Source: Rossellomorea arthrocnemi
Lineage (GTDB): Bacteria; Bacillota; Bacilli; Bacillales; Bacillaceae_B
Length of the DNA stretch: 50,411 nucleotides
Direction: 5' to 3'
Assembly (NCBI RefSeq): GCF_904424705.1
Contig: NZ_CAJGBF010000023.1
Span: 1 to 50,411 of the forward strand
Shown here: piece after piece, positions 1-7,352 of the stretch
Layout of the letters: each line of letters begins with the position of its first letter
Numbering within the stretch: the stretch's first letter is position 1
Made by a program: the position numbers and the translations under genes
Notes under the pieces: model-generated
Databases searched by the model: none
What the model saw: only the letters and a program-made list of their open reading frames with translations
What the model was told of the DNA's origin: nothing

Positions 1-75
1 TGATTTATATCCAAGATGGCCATCCAGATACTCGGTGACAAGTTTTAGTTTAAATTCCTCACTATATTTAGCCAT
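1..75 (-). CDS. IS3-family transposase OrfA, N-terminal fragment cut by the window edge
   Basis: The gene reads leftward from an ATG at 75 and runs off the window after 25 codons. The visible residues start MAKYSEEFKLKLVTEYLDG, which resembles the helix-turn-helix N-terminus of OrfA proteins of the IS3 family (IS150-like group), the part that binds the element's terminal repeats. A perfect inverted repeat lies directly upstream at 82-120, as expected for the left end of such an element. The catalytic OrfB (DDE) part would lie outside the window, so integrity cannot be judged. The family call rests on a short stretch and on context. Confidence 0.7.
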   Translation of the reverse strand, partial: MAKYSEEFKLKLVTEYLDGHLGYKS

Positions 76-81
76 AAAAAC

Positions 82-120
82 ACCCCCAAAAGTTAGTTGT
101 CTACTCTAACTTTTGGGGGT
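82..120 (-). mobile_element. Left end of an IS3-like element with a 15-bp inverted repeat
   Basis: ACCCCCAAAAGTTAG at 82-96 is repeated perfectly inverted at 106-120 around a 9-base spacer. The structure sits just upstream of the transposase start. In RNA it would form a strong hairpin that could block read-through into the transposase or hide its start, a known trait of IS left ends. The exact element end and target duplication cannot be fixed from one side. The next gene's stop codon is only 32 bases beyond the repeat. Confidence 0.6.
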
Positions 121-152
121 CGATACCTTCGCGGTCTCTTCTGGCAATATTT

Positions 153-2324
153 TTAGTTAACCTCTATGGAGTCATTTTCTTTGAAGTCATCCAAAGAGTA
201 CGAAGTGATCATGTGATTTGAAATGGTATAGAGCTGATCGTCAATATAGAGCAGTCTCTGAACCTGGTCTTCCCACTGTTCATAATACTCTTTGCTTTTA
301 CTTCCTTCATCCGTCAGCTTTGATTTCAATACAATCCCGTTTTCAGGAGTGATTTCGTAAAGGAGGGCGCCTTGATAGTCGAAATCCAGTTCATGCTCAC
401 TGCCCCCCTTTTCCTCGTAAACGGAAATCGGGAAGCCATATAGGTCTCTTGAGGGCTCATGAAGCAAGGCTTTGTGGTCCTCCAGCAAGTTAGAATGGGT
501 CCCGGCCCCTCCGATGATTTCGGTATCGGTTTCTTTCGGATGATGAAAATCTGTAATATCAAACAGTGAAATTTTCATCCCCTTACGAGTGATTCTCGGT
601 TCGATACTGGCTTCTTTACCATCGTTCACCACTTTCGTATCAAATCCGAATCCGATCAGGTGCTGATCATCAATCGGATGAAGATAGGTGCTGAAACCCG
701 GAATCTTTAATTCCCCCAAAACCTTTGGATTTGTTGGGTCTTCCGTATCGATGACGAATAAAGGGTCAACTTGTTTAAAAGTGACCATATAGGCTTTGTC
801 TCCCATGAACCTGACAGAATAGATCTTCTCCCCCCTCGCCAAATCTGTTACTTCCCCTACTTTCTTCATGTTTTCATTTAATATATAGAGAGCATTGGAC
901 GATGGTGAGTCACTGTTCCACACTTCCCCGTCCGTGGTGGCAATCCGAAAATGATCCTTGTGTTCATCCATGGAAAATTGGTTTAATACTCTCCCCTTTA
1001 CATTTCCTGAAGAGGTGTAGGTGATCTTACCAGCCTGAACAGCAAATTTATATATGTCCGTGTCGGGAGAAGCCCATTTTCCCTCCTCATATTTTTCTAC
1101 GGCGATATACAGGTTCTCCTTCGACATATACACTGTATCTCCACCTCCAAGATAGGATCCGACCGTAAGGGGGTCTTTCGGATTTTCCATATCCAAAGCC
1201 GTCAATAAAGTATAGTTTGGAGAAGTTGATTTCGGAAAATACTTGATGTTTTCTAATGGAATCGCCTCCATCTCATCCCCTGTCAAACTATCACTTACCC
1301 TCGGTCTTAAATCAAGGCCATCGTCCTGTTCAAGCATCCAGTAGTTTGGATACATGTTGGAAATCAAGTAGACAGTAGAATCCATTTTCCTCGACGCTTT
1401 ATATTGTCCCTCAAGCTCTACTTTTCTCTGAAGGGACGGCTTATCTTTATTTGAAACATCATACAAGAACGCTACCGTCATGCCCTCTACCGGCATAATT
1501 TTAGACTGGGTTTCTTTATCACCTTCCTTAAGAGGCGGTGACCAGCTGTTTCCAATGACTAGCACTTTGTCTCCATTCAAGAAAATATGGTGCGGCTGAA
1601 CATGTTCTTTGAACGTAATGGTGGATACCACTTCCATCACAGGCTTAACCTTTGTAATCAATAGCTTCCGGTCGGTCAATTGAAAGATATACTTCCCATC
1701 TGTTTTAACCGAATCCCCCTCATCAACGCCTTTAACCTGATTATTCGTTGCAGAAAAATCTGAACCAGATTGAGATGATTCACCTGATGCGCTATCCTCT
1801 GAAGACTGTGACTCCAATTTTTCTTCCCTTCCAAACAGAGAAAATCTCGTATTTTCCTTATTCAATTTTATAACTTCCTTGAAGTAGTTCGTCAGGTCTT
1901 CCCCTGATTGAATCCTCGGTAATTGAGTGGTGACAGAAAAGGGGATCTCTGTGTCCCCGGCATATGAAAGTCCCCATTTGGTTTTGACGTTTGGAGAAAT
2001 ATGAAGTGTGAATGCTTGAGGTTCAGAAGGGTATCCTTCTTTTGGTGCGTGCACCTGCAATGACTTCCGGTCTTTACCGAGCTTTAGAGTGACATTGACT
2101 TCACTCCCATCAGAGCTTTTGACAAAAATGTTTTGCGGCGTCACAGTCTCTTTCTTTAAAGGCGTGGAAAATTGTAAATTCCAGGAGTCATTCTCCATTA
2201 AGAGATGGTTTCCTGCCCAGCTTCCCTCGGCCTTTACAACAGGTCTTTGACTATACATAACCGTTCCGATACCGACCAGCAGTACAACACCAAGAACAAT
2301 GAGCAGATACGTTTTCTTACTCAT
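153..2324 (-). CDS. Membrane-anchored extracellular beta-propeller domain protein
   Basis: This 723-residue protein starts with a short basic stretch and one hydrophobic segment (about residues 5-24), consistent with an uncleaved signal anchor or signal peptide. Residues about 30-135 look like an Ig-like domain (SbsA type). A low-complexity Ser/Gln/Glu linker lies near 170-190. From about 195 to the end it resembles the secreted beta-propeller family (Pfam Beta_propel, PF09826), whose hallmark is seen here as QVKGVDEGDSVKTDGKYIF. The molecular role of this family is unknown; an outside-surface binding role is only inference. The ATG at 2324 has GGAGGG upstream. It appears monocistronic, and an IS end lies 32 bases past its stop, so its natural terminator may have been lost. 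Confidence 0.85.
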   Translation of the reverse strand: MSKKTYLLIVLGVVLLVGIGTVMYSQRPVVKAEGSWAGNHLLMENDSWNLQFSTPLKKETVTPQNIFVKSSDGSEVNVTLKLGKDRKSLQVHAPKEGYPSEPQAFTLHISPNVKTKWGLSYAGDTEIPFSVTTQLPRIQSGEDLTNYFKEVIKLNKENTRFSLFGREEKLESQSSEDSASGESSQSGSDFSATNNQVKGVDEGDSVKTDGKYIFQLTDRKLLITKVKPVMEVVSTITFKEHVQPHHIFLNGDKVLVIGNSWSPPLKEGDKETQSKIMPVEGMTVAFLYDVSNKDKPSLQRKVELEGQYKASRKMDSTVYLISNMYPNYWMLEQDDGLDLRPRVSDSLTGDEMEAIPLENIKYFPKSTSPNYTLLTALDMENPKDPLTVGSYLGGGDTVYMSKENLYIAVEKYEEGKWASPDTDIYKFAVQAGKITYTSSGNVKGRVLNQFSMDEHKDHFRIATTDGEVWNSDSPSSNALYILNENMKKVGEVTDLARGEKIYSVRFMGDKAYMVTFKQVDPLFVIDTEDPTNPKVLGELKIPGFSTYLHPIDDQHLIGFGFDTKVVNDGKEASIEPRITRKGMKISLFDITDFHHPKETDTEIIGGAGTHSNLLEDHKALLHEPSRDLYGFPISVYEEKGGSEHELDFDYQGALLYEITPENGIVLKSKLTDEGSKSKEYYEQWEDQVQRLLYIDDQLYTISNHMITSYSLDDFKENDSIEVN

Positions 2325-2419
2325 AGTATGACCCTCCTATATGTCCTATTTGTTGATTAGACGTCAAGGATTACGAATAGTTACATGGAGGTGATAGGTT
2401 AAAAAGGGCTGTTTTCGTA

Positions 2420-2585
2420 AACATTGTTGCTTTTGGATGTAGCGTGTGGCGGTTGATTTCCGCTAAAGGTGCTCGCTTTCCGCGGGGCTGGCGGTGAGCC
2501 TCCTCGGCTTCGCTTTTGCTGAGGAGGCTCGGCCGAACGTCCGTGGAAAGCGGGACTGTTCCCTTCACCCTCCTGCACCACAACT
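2420..2585. repeat. Bacillaceae-type palindromic intergenic repeat
   Basis: The stretch between the beta-propeller gene and the exporter pair (2325-2684) holds no credible gene but contains a GC-rich imperfect palindrome. CGCTTTCCGCGG at 2474-2485 pairs with 2541-2552 (one mismatch), and GAGCCTCCTC at 2496-2505 pairs perfectly with 2521-2530. The text around it (GGCGGTTGATTTCCGCT and CGTGGAAAGCGGGACTG) resembles a repeat I recall from many Bacillaceae genomes. Several open frames cross it on both strands, but these are by-products of the GC-rich repeat. Confidence 0.6.
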
Positions 2586-2649
2586 TAAATGACAGAGCAT
2601 TCGCAAACCTTAGTTTGAATATGAATAGCAACCCTCTTTGCAAAAACAG

Positions 2650-2677
2650 CAAAAAAAGACCTTACACAAGCAAGGTC
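2650..2677 (-). terminator. Rho-independent terminator of the exporter pair
   Basis: GACCTT (2658-2663) pairs with AAGGTC (2672-2677), and the A-run at 2651-2657 gives a U-run on the leftward transcript. It lies just after the stop of the 2685 gene. The right arm merges into the dispersed GGTCCGTCCCTC motif at 2674-2685, which touches the stop codon. Confidence 0.65.
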
Positions 2678-2684
2678 CGTCCCT

Positions 2685-3140
2685 CTATCTCATTCGTCGG
2701 GCACTGGCGTTCAGACGTGCGTTCCGGATGACCTGGTTGATGACTTCCGAGAAGATGAGCCCGATGGCGATGGAGCCTGAGATCATGAAGGCTTTGGCTG
2801 CCAGGTTGATGGCTGCATTGTAATCGTTTTGAACGAAATTTCTCATAGCATCGTACGCAAGTCCCCCGGGTACGAGGGGGATGATCCCGGCTACAGAGAA
2901 GATGATGACGGGTGTTTTGTACACTTTCGCAAACACCTGACTAACTACAGCCACGACAAACGAGGCAAGTAACGTGGCAAAAACGGTGTCTGCTTCATTT
3001 AAGCTCATGAGTATGTAAATGATCCAGCCCAGCATTCCGACAATTCCGCATTTGAAAAGGGACTGCTTTGGAGCATTGAAGATAATCCCGAATGCAGCGG
3101 CGGAAATGAAGCTGGTCACTAATTGTTCGATGATGAGCAT
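2685..3140 (-). CDS. Threonine/serine exporter family protein, small subunit (ThrE_2/YjjB-like)
   Basis: A hydrophobic protein of 151 residues with about four to five membrane segments, matching the ThrE_2 half (PF12821) of split amino acid or dicarboxylate exporters (ThrE in Corynebacterium, YjjB in E. coli). I chose the ATG at 3140 (MLIIEQLVTSF) because it follows GGAG at good spacing. The in-frame ATG at 3179 directly abuts the upstream stop but has no ribosome binding site. The preceding gene encodes the complementary ThrE half, so the two probably form one transporter in the cytoplasmic membrane. The substrate is not shown by the sequence; serine, threonine or succinate export is family knowledge. 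Confidence 0.8.
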   Translation of the reverse strand: MLIIEQLVTSFISAAAFGIIFNAPKQSLFKCGIVGMLGWIIYILMSLNEADTVFATLLASFVVAVVSQVFAKVYKTPVIIFSVAGIIPLVPGGLAYDAMRNFVQNDYNAAINLAAKAFMISGSIAIGLIFSEVINQVIRNARLNASARRMR

Positions 3141-3179
3141 TCCCTTTTCACTCCAATCTATTGAAAAATGATCTACCAT

Positions 3180-3941
3180 TTATGTTAATGTAAACACGAC
3201 GGCAATGCCTGTCCCAATGGCAAACGCGGTTAAAAACGCCTCCGCACCCTTTGACAGGCCCGAAACAAGATGACCCGCCATTAAATCCCGGACTGCATTG
3301 GTGATCAGGAGACCGGGAACAAGGGGCATCACAGATCCAATGATGATCTTATCCAATTCCTGACCTGCACCGAGCTGGACAAATCCGTAGGACACCATGC
3401 CGATGATAAAGGAAGCCAGAAACTCTGCGAAGAACTTTATCGGAACGAGGCGGTGTAAATAAATGAGGCTCGTAAACCCGACACCTCCTGTAATCAGAGC
3501 TGGAATGAAGTCCTTCCACATCCCCTGGAACATGATGAGAAAACATCCACTTGCGATCGAAGCCGCAGCTACTTGAATCAGGAAGGAATAAGATAAATCG
3601 GACTGATCCAGCTTCTCAAGGGCATTATATGCTTCTTCAAGGGTAAGATGCCCTTTACTGATCTGCCTTGAAATGCTGTTCACGAGGGTCACTTTCTCAA
3701 GGTCCGTAGACCTCTCATTTATGCGGATCAGCTTTGTTTTGGTCGGTTCTGAGGTTTCAATCGAGAAGATGATCCCAGTAGGGGTCACATAGCTGTGAGA
3801 TTCCGATATCCCATAAGAAGCGGCGATGCGCATCATCGTGTCCTCGACGCGATACGTCTCTGCACCACTTTGCAGCATGATCTTACCCGCCAGCAGGCTA
3901 ACCTCCATTATGTCATATCTTCTTATCATTTTTGCTTCCAT
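3180..3941 (-). CDS. Threonine/serine exporter family protein, large subunit (ThrE/YjjP-like)
   Basis: This 253-residue protein has a soluble N-terminal part (about 1-115) followed by about five membrane segments, the layout of the ThrE domain (PF06738) and E. coli YjjP. Recognisable family stretches are LLAGKIMLQSGAETYRVEDT near the start and ASGCFLIMFQG in the first membrane segments. The ATG at 3941 is preceded by GGAGAG at about six bases; an earlier in-frame GTG at 3956 overlaps that site and is less likely. Its stop is followed 39 bases later by the preferred start of the YjjB-like partner, so the pair is co-transcribed. Confidence 0.82.
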   Translation of the reverse strand: MEAKMIRRYDIMEVSLLAGKIMLQSGAETYRVEDTMMRIAASYGISESHSYVTPTGIIFSIETSEPTKTKLIRINERSTDLEKVTLVNSISRQISKGHLTLEEAYNALEKLDQSDLSYSFLIQVAAASIASGCFLIMFQGMWKDFIPALITGGVGFTSLIYLHRLVPIKFFAEFLASFIIGMVSYGFVQLGAGQELDKIIIGSVMPLVPGLLITNAVRDLMAGHLVSGLSKGAEAFLTAFAIGTGIAVVFTLT

Positions 3942-4218
3942 AGAATCTCTCCACACGTGCTATTTTTTGAATAGGTCTAGTTTATAGGAAAGCAGTAGTG
4001 TAAGCAATGAAGAACGGGATGATTTTACTCATATTTAATGAAAGGAAAGGGAACTCGCCCGTTGATAAGGAAGAATGGGGAATGAAGGGAATCTGCTCGG
4101 GGGACCTTGATTAAGCTGGCAGTCTGTTTATGGGCTGATTTTCTCCTTTTATGAGCTGAGACAAAAATTTAGGAGCCAGGTTTCTAATTTATGATCTTCT
4201 TGTGGATACTCTTTAGCT

Positions 4219-4821
4219 TTATTCCGGATCCTTCGTGTAAAACCTTCTCTTCCCCTTCTTTTTAATAATTATATACAAACCTGTAAGGAGCACAAAACCA
4301 ATCAATACAACCACTTGATAGTCTTCGATCATTTCGAGGACTGCATCTTTTTCCCCATCATATAGTTTTCCTATACTCAGAAACAGGAAAGTGGATGGAG
4401 CAATACCGAGCATCGTGAGAAGGGAGTATGCCCTCACGTCCATTTTCGCCATACCCGCAAGGATAGGGATGACGTTTCCAATATGAAGGGGACTGGCAAT
4501 TGCCACGCTCCAAACCCCGTAACGTTTGAACTTATCCTGGGCTGCTTTAAGTTTCTCGAGCTTCTGTGGCTTGATCGTCTCTTCCATCTTGTCTCCCAGT
4601 TTTAAACTGATGTAGTAAGGAATATAGCTTCCTGTCGTGTATAGAAGGCTTCCCACTAAAGAAATCATCACCAATTCCATCCACGATAAATCGAGGATAA
4701 ATCCCATGGTCACGATAAAAAAAGTGCCAACAAAAGGAAAAGCACTTCCTTCAATAAATAGAGAAAACAATACACCCCAAATCCCCCACTCTTCCGCTAT
4801 ATTCATAATCCATTCTCCCAT
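4219..4821 (-). CDS. DedA/VTT-family membrane protein
   Basis: A membrane protein of about 200 residues with the DedA (VTT, SNARE-associated) pattern. An N-terminal re-entrant hydrophobic stretch carries the acidic residue of FSLFIEGSAFPFVGTFF, and a central Arg/Gly region YGVWSVAIASPLHIGNVIP corresponds to the family's conserved FxRxxPxxR zone, here without the usual arginines. DedA proteins are linked to lipid scrambling and membrane homeostasis. The ATG at 4821 has GGGAG at eight bases; a GTG at 4830 and an ATG 15 bases downstream are alternatives. Neighbours do not suggest a specific role. Confidence 0.75.
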   Translation of the reverse strand: MGEWIMNIAEEWGIWGVLFSLFIEGSAFPFVGTFFIVTMGFILDLSWMELVMISLVGSLLYTTGSYIPYYISLKLGDKMEETIKPQKLEKLKAAQDKFKRYGVWSVAIASPLHIGNVIPILAGMAKMDVRAYSLLTMLGIAPSTFLFLSIGKLYDGEKDAVLEMIEDYQVVVLIGFVLLTGLYIIIKKKGKRRFYTKDPE

Positions 4822-4926
4822 TAGGCTCACTCCCGTACGTTATCTTATTTTTAGTATAAATAAGTTCCGTTACTTCCAACAGAAGCCCGGGAAGTAATCC
4901 TCTATCAGTCTTGAGGTGTATTGACA

Positions 4927-4955
4927 GAAAAAAACCGGTCCTTATGTAAAGGACC
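4927..4955 (-). terminator. Terminator of thiT
   Basis: GGTCCTT (4937-4943) pairs with AAGGACC (4949-4955), and an A-run at 4928-4934 gives the U-tract on the leftward transcript. It follows the thiT stop by about a dozen bases. Confidence 0.8.
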
Positions 4956-4968
4956 AGTCGATGTGACT

Positions 4969-5565
4969 TTATGATGCCTTTCGGCTGATTTCCTGATGAT
5001 GCGACGGTACCTTGATTAATCTCGGTGCCATATTGACGATAATCACCAACACAATAGAACATAATAGAGCTGAGCCCAGCATTGTGATTCCATTCGCAAT
5101 GAAAGAGAAGAGTAGCGGAGACATCTCATCCGGGGCATACTCGGCAAAGAAGACGAACCCCGCAATGAAATGCCAGAAATAGCGGGCAAGACTTCCTGCA
5201 AATGTCGCAATCACTACCCAGAGAATCGCTTTGGATCGTCTGTTGCTCCCTAACGTGTTCTGTATCGTCCCCGTAAACGTCCCGGCAAGACCAATGAATG
5301 CAAAGGCGATGAAGTACTCTATCACCATTTGAACCGGTGTAGCAATCCAGGCATCCCCAAGGGAAATCTGCAGGATTCCCCATACGAAGCCCCCTATCAT
5401 TCCGGCTTTCCATCCCCTTCGATAGGATAATAGAAAGATCGGTACCATGGCAATTGAAATAGAGATACTTGGTGATAGCTTAATGGATGGCAGCATATCA
5501 AGTATCACGGCGAAGGCAGCCATCAATGAAGCTTCAAGCAATACGACAAGTCGAATGTTTTTCAT
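4969..5565 (-). CDS. thiT: Energy-coupling factor thiamine transporter S component ThiT
   Basis: A 198-residue protein with six hydrophobic segments, the size and profile of ThiT (YuaJ), the substrate-binding S component that captures thiamine and works with the shared EcfAA'T module encoded elsewhere. Typical stretches are LLEASLMAAFAVILDMLP at the N-terminus and YRRGWKAGMIGGFVWGILQ, followed by the aromatic WIATPVQMVIEYFIAF region that in known structures forms part of the thiamine pocket. An AGGAGG lies seven bases before the ATG at 5565. A TPP riboswitch in the leader (5649-5733) supports the assignment directly: expression should fall when thiamine pyrophosphate is plentiful. It is monocistronic, with a clear terminator. 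Confidence 0.93.
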   Translation of the reverse strand: MKNIRLVVLLEASLMAAFAVILDMLPSIKLSPSISISIAMVPIFLLSYRRGWKAGMIGGFVWGILQISLGDAWIATPVQMVIEYFIAFAFIGLAGTFTGTIQNTLGSNRRSKAILWVVIATFAGSLARYFWHFIAGFVFFAEYAPDEMSPLLFSFIANGITMLGSALLCSIVLVIIVNMAPRLIKVPSHHQEISRKAS

Positions 5566-5648
5566 AAAAAAATCCTCCTAATGTAATGAAACGAAACCAT
5601 AAGGAGGGAGAATGCATCAATCTAAACAGGCAAGAAAATACCTATTTT

Positions 5649-5733
5649 CCACATCCCTACGCTAGTCCTAACTAACAGGTTCAGAGGGTCAGAACAGATT
5701 GTTCACTCTCAGCTTTCGCTCCCCTTGTGGTAC
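5649..5733 (-). promoter_or_regulatory. TPP riboswitch (THI element)
   Basis: Read leftward, the leader contains the conserved blocks GGGGAGC, GCTGAGAG, GACCCTCTGAACCTG and GCGTAGGGA in the right order and spacing for a thiamine pyrophosphate aptamer. It is placed between a good promoter and thiT. Downstream of the aptamer, CCUCCU (complement of 5601-5607) can pair with the AGGAGG of thiT (5574-5579), suggesting control at translation start. No U-run terminator lies between the aptamer and the gene. Confidence 0.95.
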
Positions 5734-5756
5734 CGTTTATTTAGTTGTTATGATTT

Positions 5757-5784
5757 ATTATACATGAAGAATGATTGTTTGAAA
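5757..5784 (-). promoter_or_regulatory. Sigma-A type promoter for the TPP riboswitch/thiT transcript
   Basis: On the leftward strand TTTCAA (5779-5784) and TATAAT (5757-5762) are separated by 16 bases, and the aptamer starts a short distance downstream. The -10 box is perfect and the -35 is weak, which suits a riboswitch-controlled gene. Confidence 0.55.
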
Positions 5785-5802
5785 GTGTGAAAAGTTTTTT
5801 CT

Positions 5803-6102
5803 TTAAGGTGTCTCACTCAGGGGGTCATGAAGGATGATGACGGGCATCGATTTAGGGGTGACCATGAATCCATATACTTTTCCATTTTTGTCCTTATACG
5901 CTACAGAATAATCTCCAAACTGGGGTGAGAATTCGACGTTTTGGTATTCAAGGTCAAGATCCTGATACTTCAGGCTTACATACAGGTTGGTGGCGATTCT
6001 TGCCGTCAGATGTTGTACAGTGGAAATCCGGTTGGCTACTATTATGAGGATGATTGCTAAACCGAGTAACATGACTTTCTTTGTCCTGGTCAATCTGATC
6101 AT
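5803..6102 (-). CDS. Small membrane-anchored protein of unknown function
   Basis: A 99-residue protein with a basic N-terminus, one membrane segment (about residues 9-25, VMLLGLAIILIIVANRI) and an outside domain of about 70 residues containing FGDYSVAYKDKNGKVYGF. The layout resembles small lipoprotein-like or YfjL/DUF3139-type proteins of Bacillus, but I cannot assign a family with certainty. The ATG has a GGGGG-rich binding site. It stands between the thiT promoter and a thioredoxin gene, with no operon partner. Confidence 0.6.
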   Translation of the reverse strand: MIRLTRTKKVMLLGLAIILIIVANRISTVQHLTARIATNLYVSLKYQDLDLEYQNVEFSPQFGDYSVAYKDKNGKVYGFMVTPKSMPVIILHDPLSETP

Positions 6103-6182
6103 TCATCTAGCCCCCTTTTAATTCTTCATGACTACTATACTCTTATACTTTCTATTATATACCTATTCACTGAACCATGACA

Positions 6183-6210
6183 AAAGAGCTACTTTCTTTA
6201 GCAGCTCTTT
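6183..6210. terminator. Hairpin with flanking A/T runs downstream of the thioredoxin gene
   Basis: AAAGAGCT (6183-6190) pairs with AGCTCTTT (6203-6210), flanked by A and T runs, so it could act on either strand. It is about 150 bases past the stop of the 6359 gene. The stretch between also holds an 18-bp palindrome CTTAAACAACTGTTTAAG (6291-6308) and CAAACGTTTG next to the stop, of unknown meaning. Confidence 0.5.
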
Positions 6211-6358
6211 TTAAATCTCTAGTGATTTCAAAAACGTTTATAACTTTCATAAGGGCTAAGTTGTTAAATTCATTGCATGGTGTTCACTGTCTTAAACAAC
6301 TGTTTAAGCTATTCAGGTCAGTCCTATCAATATTTATGACTACTAATCAAACGTTTGT

Positions 6359-6685
6359 TTAGTTGTCTAACATCCTTATAAGTCGTGAGATTTGACTGTG
6401 TAGTTCGTCGATGGGAACAAAGCGTGCTTTTCTGAACATTTCTTTTCCATCTACAAAAACGATGATGACGGGCACGGTGAAGATGGAATATTCCCCTGCT
6501 ATTTCCGGGATTGCTTCTGCATCGGCAAGGAGAGGTATCACAGATTTAAAATCCTCCAAAACCTCTTCCACCTGCGGCAGGAGTGCATGACAAACAGGGC
6601 AGTTGGGTCTTGATATGTATAGGAACACCAGCGTTTCAGCTTCCAGTTTCCACTTAATGGTTTCTAAAGAATGGACTTCTTCCAC
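6359..6685 (-). CDS. Thioredoxin family protein with a CPVC active site
   Basis: A 108-residue thioredoxin-fold protein. The redox motif is CPVC in ISRPNCPVCHALLPQVEEVL, and the cis-proline loop is seen in FTVPVIIVFVDGKEMF. Length and motif spacing fit small YdfQ-like thioredoxins of Bacillus that act as cytoplasmic disulfide reductases; the partner is unknown. I prefer the GTG at 6685 because AAAGGAG precedes it by seven bases. A longer frame from a TTG at 6730 overlaps the stop of the upstream phosphatase gene and would add 15 residues unlike thioredoxin. The two genes are very probably co-transcribed. Confidence 0.8.
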   Translation of the reverse strand: MEEVHSLETIKWKLEAETLVFLYISRPNCPVCHALLPQVEEVLEDFKSVIPLLADAEAIPEIAGEYSIFTVPVIIVFVDGKEMFRKARFVPIDELHSQISRLIRMLDN

Positions 6686-6726
6686 TTCCGAGTCTCCTTT
6701 CTTTGTAAAACTCTTACCGCTTGGAA

Positions 6727-7269
6727 TCAACCTTTCCGGTCACGATACACATACACCTTACCGTTGGACGGTCTCCTAAAGGATGGTCCTGTAAACCCAC
6801 GCTTTCGCAATTCCTTCCTCATAAACATCATGATTCCTCCATGACCTACAATGAGCACATCTTTTCCTTCCTGAATGACCTTATCGACCACAAGACTGAT
6901 TCTCTCTTCTATTTCCCGCCTGCTTTCCGGCTGGGAACGATGATTAAACCACCAGGCGATTCTGATGATGGACAAATGAACAAAGAGTGGAAGTTTCTTT
7001 TTATAACGAAATAAAGGAGATAACCTGATCTCCCGCAGCTCTTCCAAAAATGAGATGTCCCCGTTATAAATAGCTTGAGCCGTTATTTGTGCCCTGGATA
7101 AGTCACTAGAATAACAGCTTTTCCAATCGATGTCTTTGAGATCCACTTTATTTTCTTCTACACCTGAGGCATCGTATTCTTCCACCCACTTCATCAACTC
7201 TTCACTCGTTACAAATGAAGCCGGATACCCCCTTTTCACTTTAAAGTGCCTTATGAGACCAATCTTCAA
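6727..7269 (-). CDS. Histidine phosphatase family protein
   Basis: A 180-residue protein of the histidine phosphatase (phosphoglycerate mutase-like) clan. The N-terminal motif is LIRHFK, where the usual RHG is RHF, the second catalytic histidine is in VGHGG near residue 145, and CYSSDLSRAQITAQAI matches the family's SxLxRAxxTA motif. Such enzymes remove phosphate from small metabolites or proteins; the substrate cannot be told. It begins with TTG at 7269, preceded by GGAGGGG. The thioredoxin gene follows directly, with frames touching at 6727-6730. Confidence 0.85.
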   Translation of the reverse strand: MKIGLIRHFKVKRGYPASFVTSEELMKWVEEYDASGVEENKVDLKDIDWKSCYSSDLSRAQITAQAIYNGDISFLEELREIRLSPLFRYKKKLPLFVHLSIIRIAWWFNHRSQPESRREIEERISLVVDKVIQEGKDVLIVGHGGIMMFMRKELRKRGFTGPSFRRPSNGKVYVYRDRKG

Positions 7270-7312
7270 TATATATCCCCTCCCCTATCCATTATACAAG
7301 TTTTTGGAAGAG

Positions 7313-7340
7313 AAAAAGCATGCGCTCTTTGACGCATGCT
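7313..7340 (-). terminator. Terminator of the ZIP transporter gene
   Basis: AGCATGCG (7317-7324) pairs perfectly with CGCATGCT (7333-7340), and an A-run at 7313-7317 gives the U-tract on the leftward strand, just after the transporter stop. Confidence 0.8.
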
Positions 7341-7352
7341 ACACTTATCCTA

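Noticed and set aside
2371..2731. Several open frames on both strands between the beta-propeller and exporter genes
   Set aside because: They cross a GC-rich palindromic repeat, have no fitting ribosome binding sites and show no protein-like composition.
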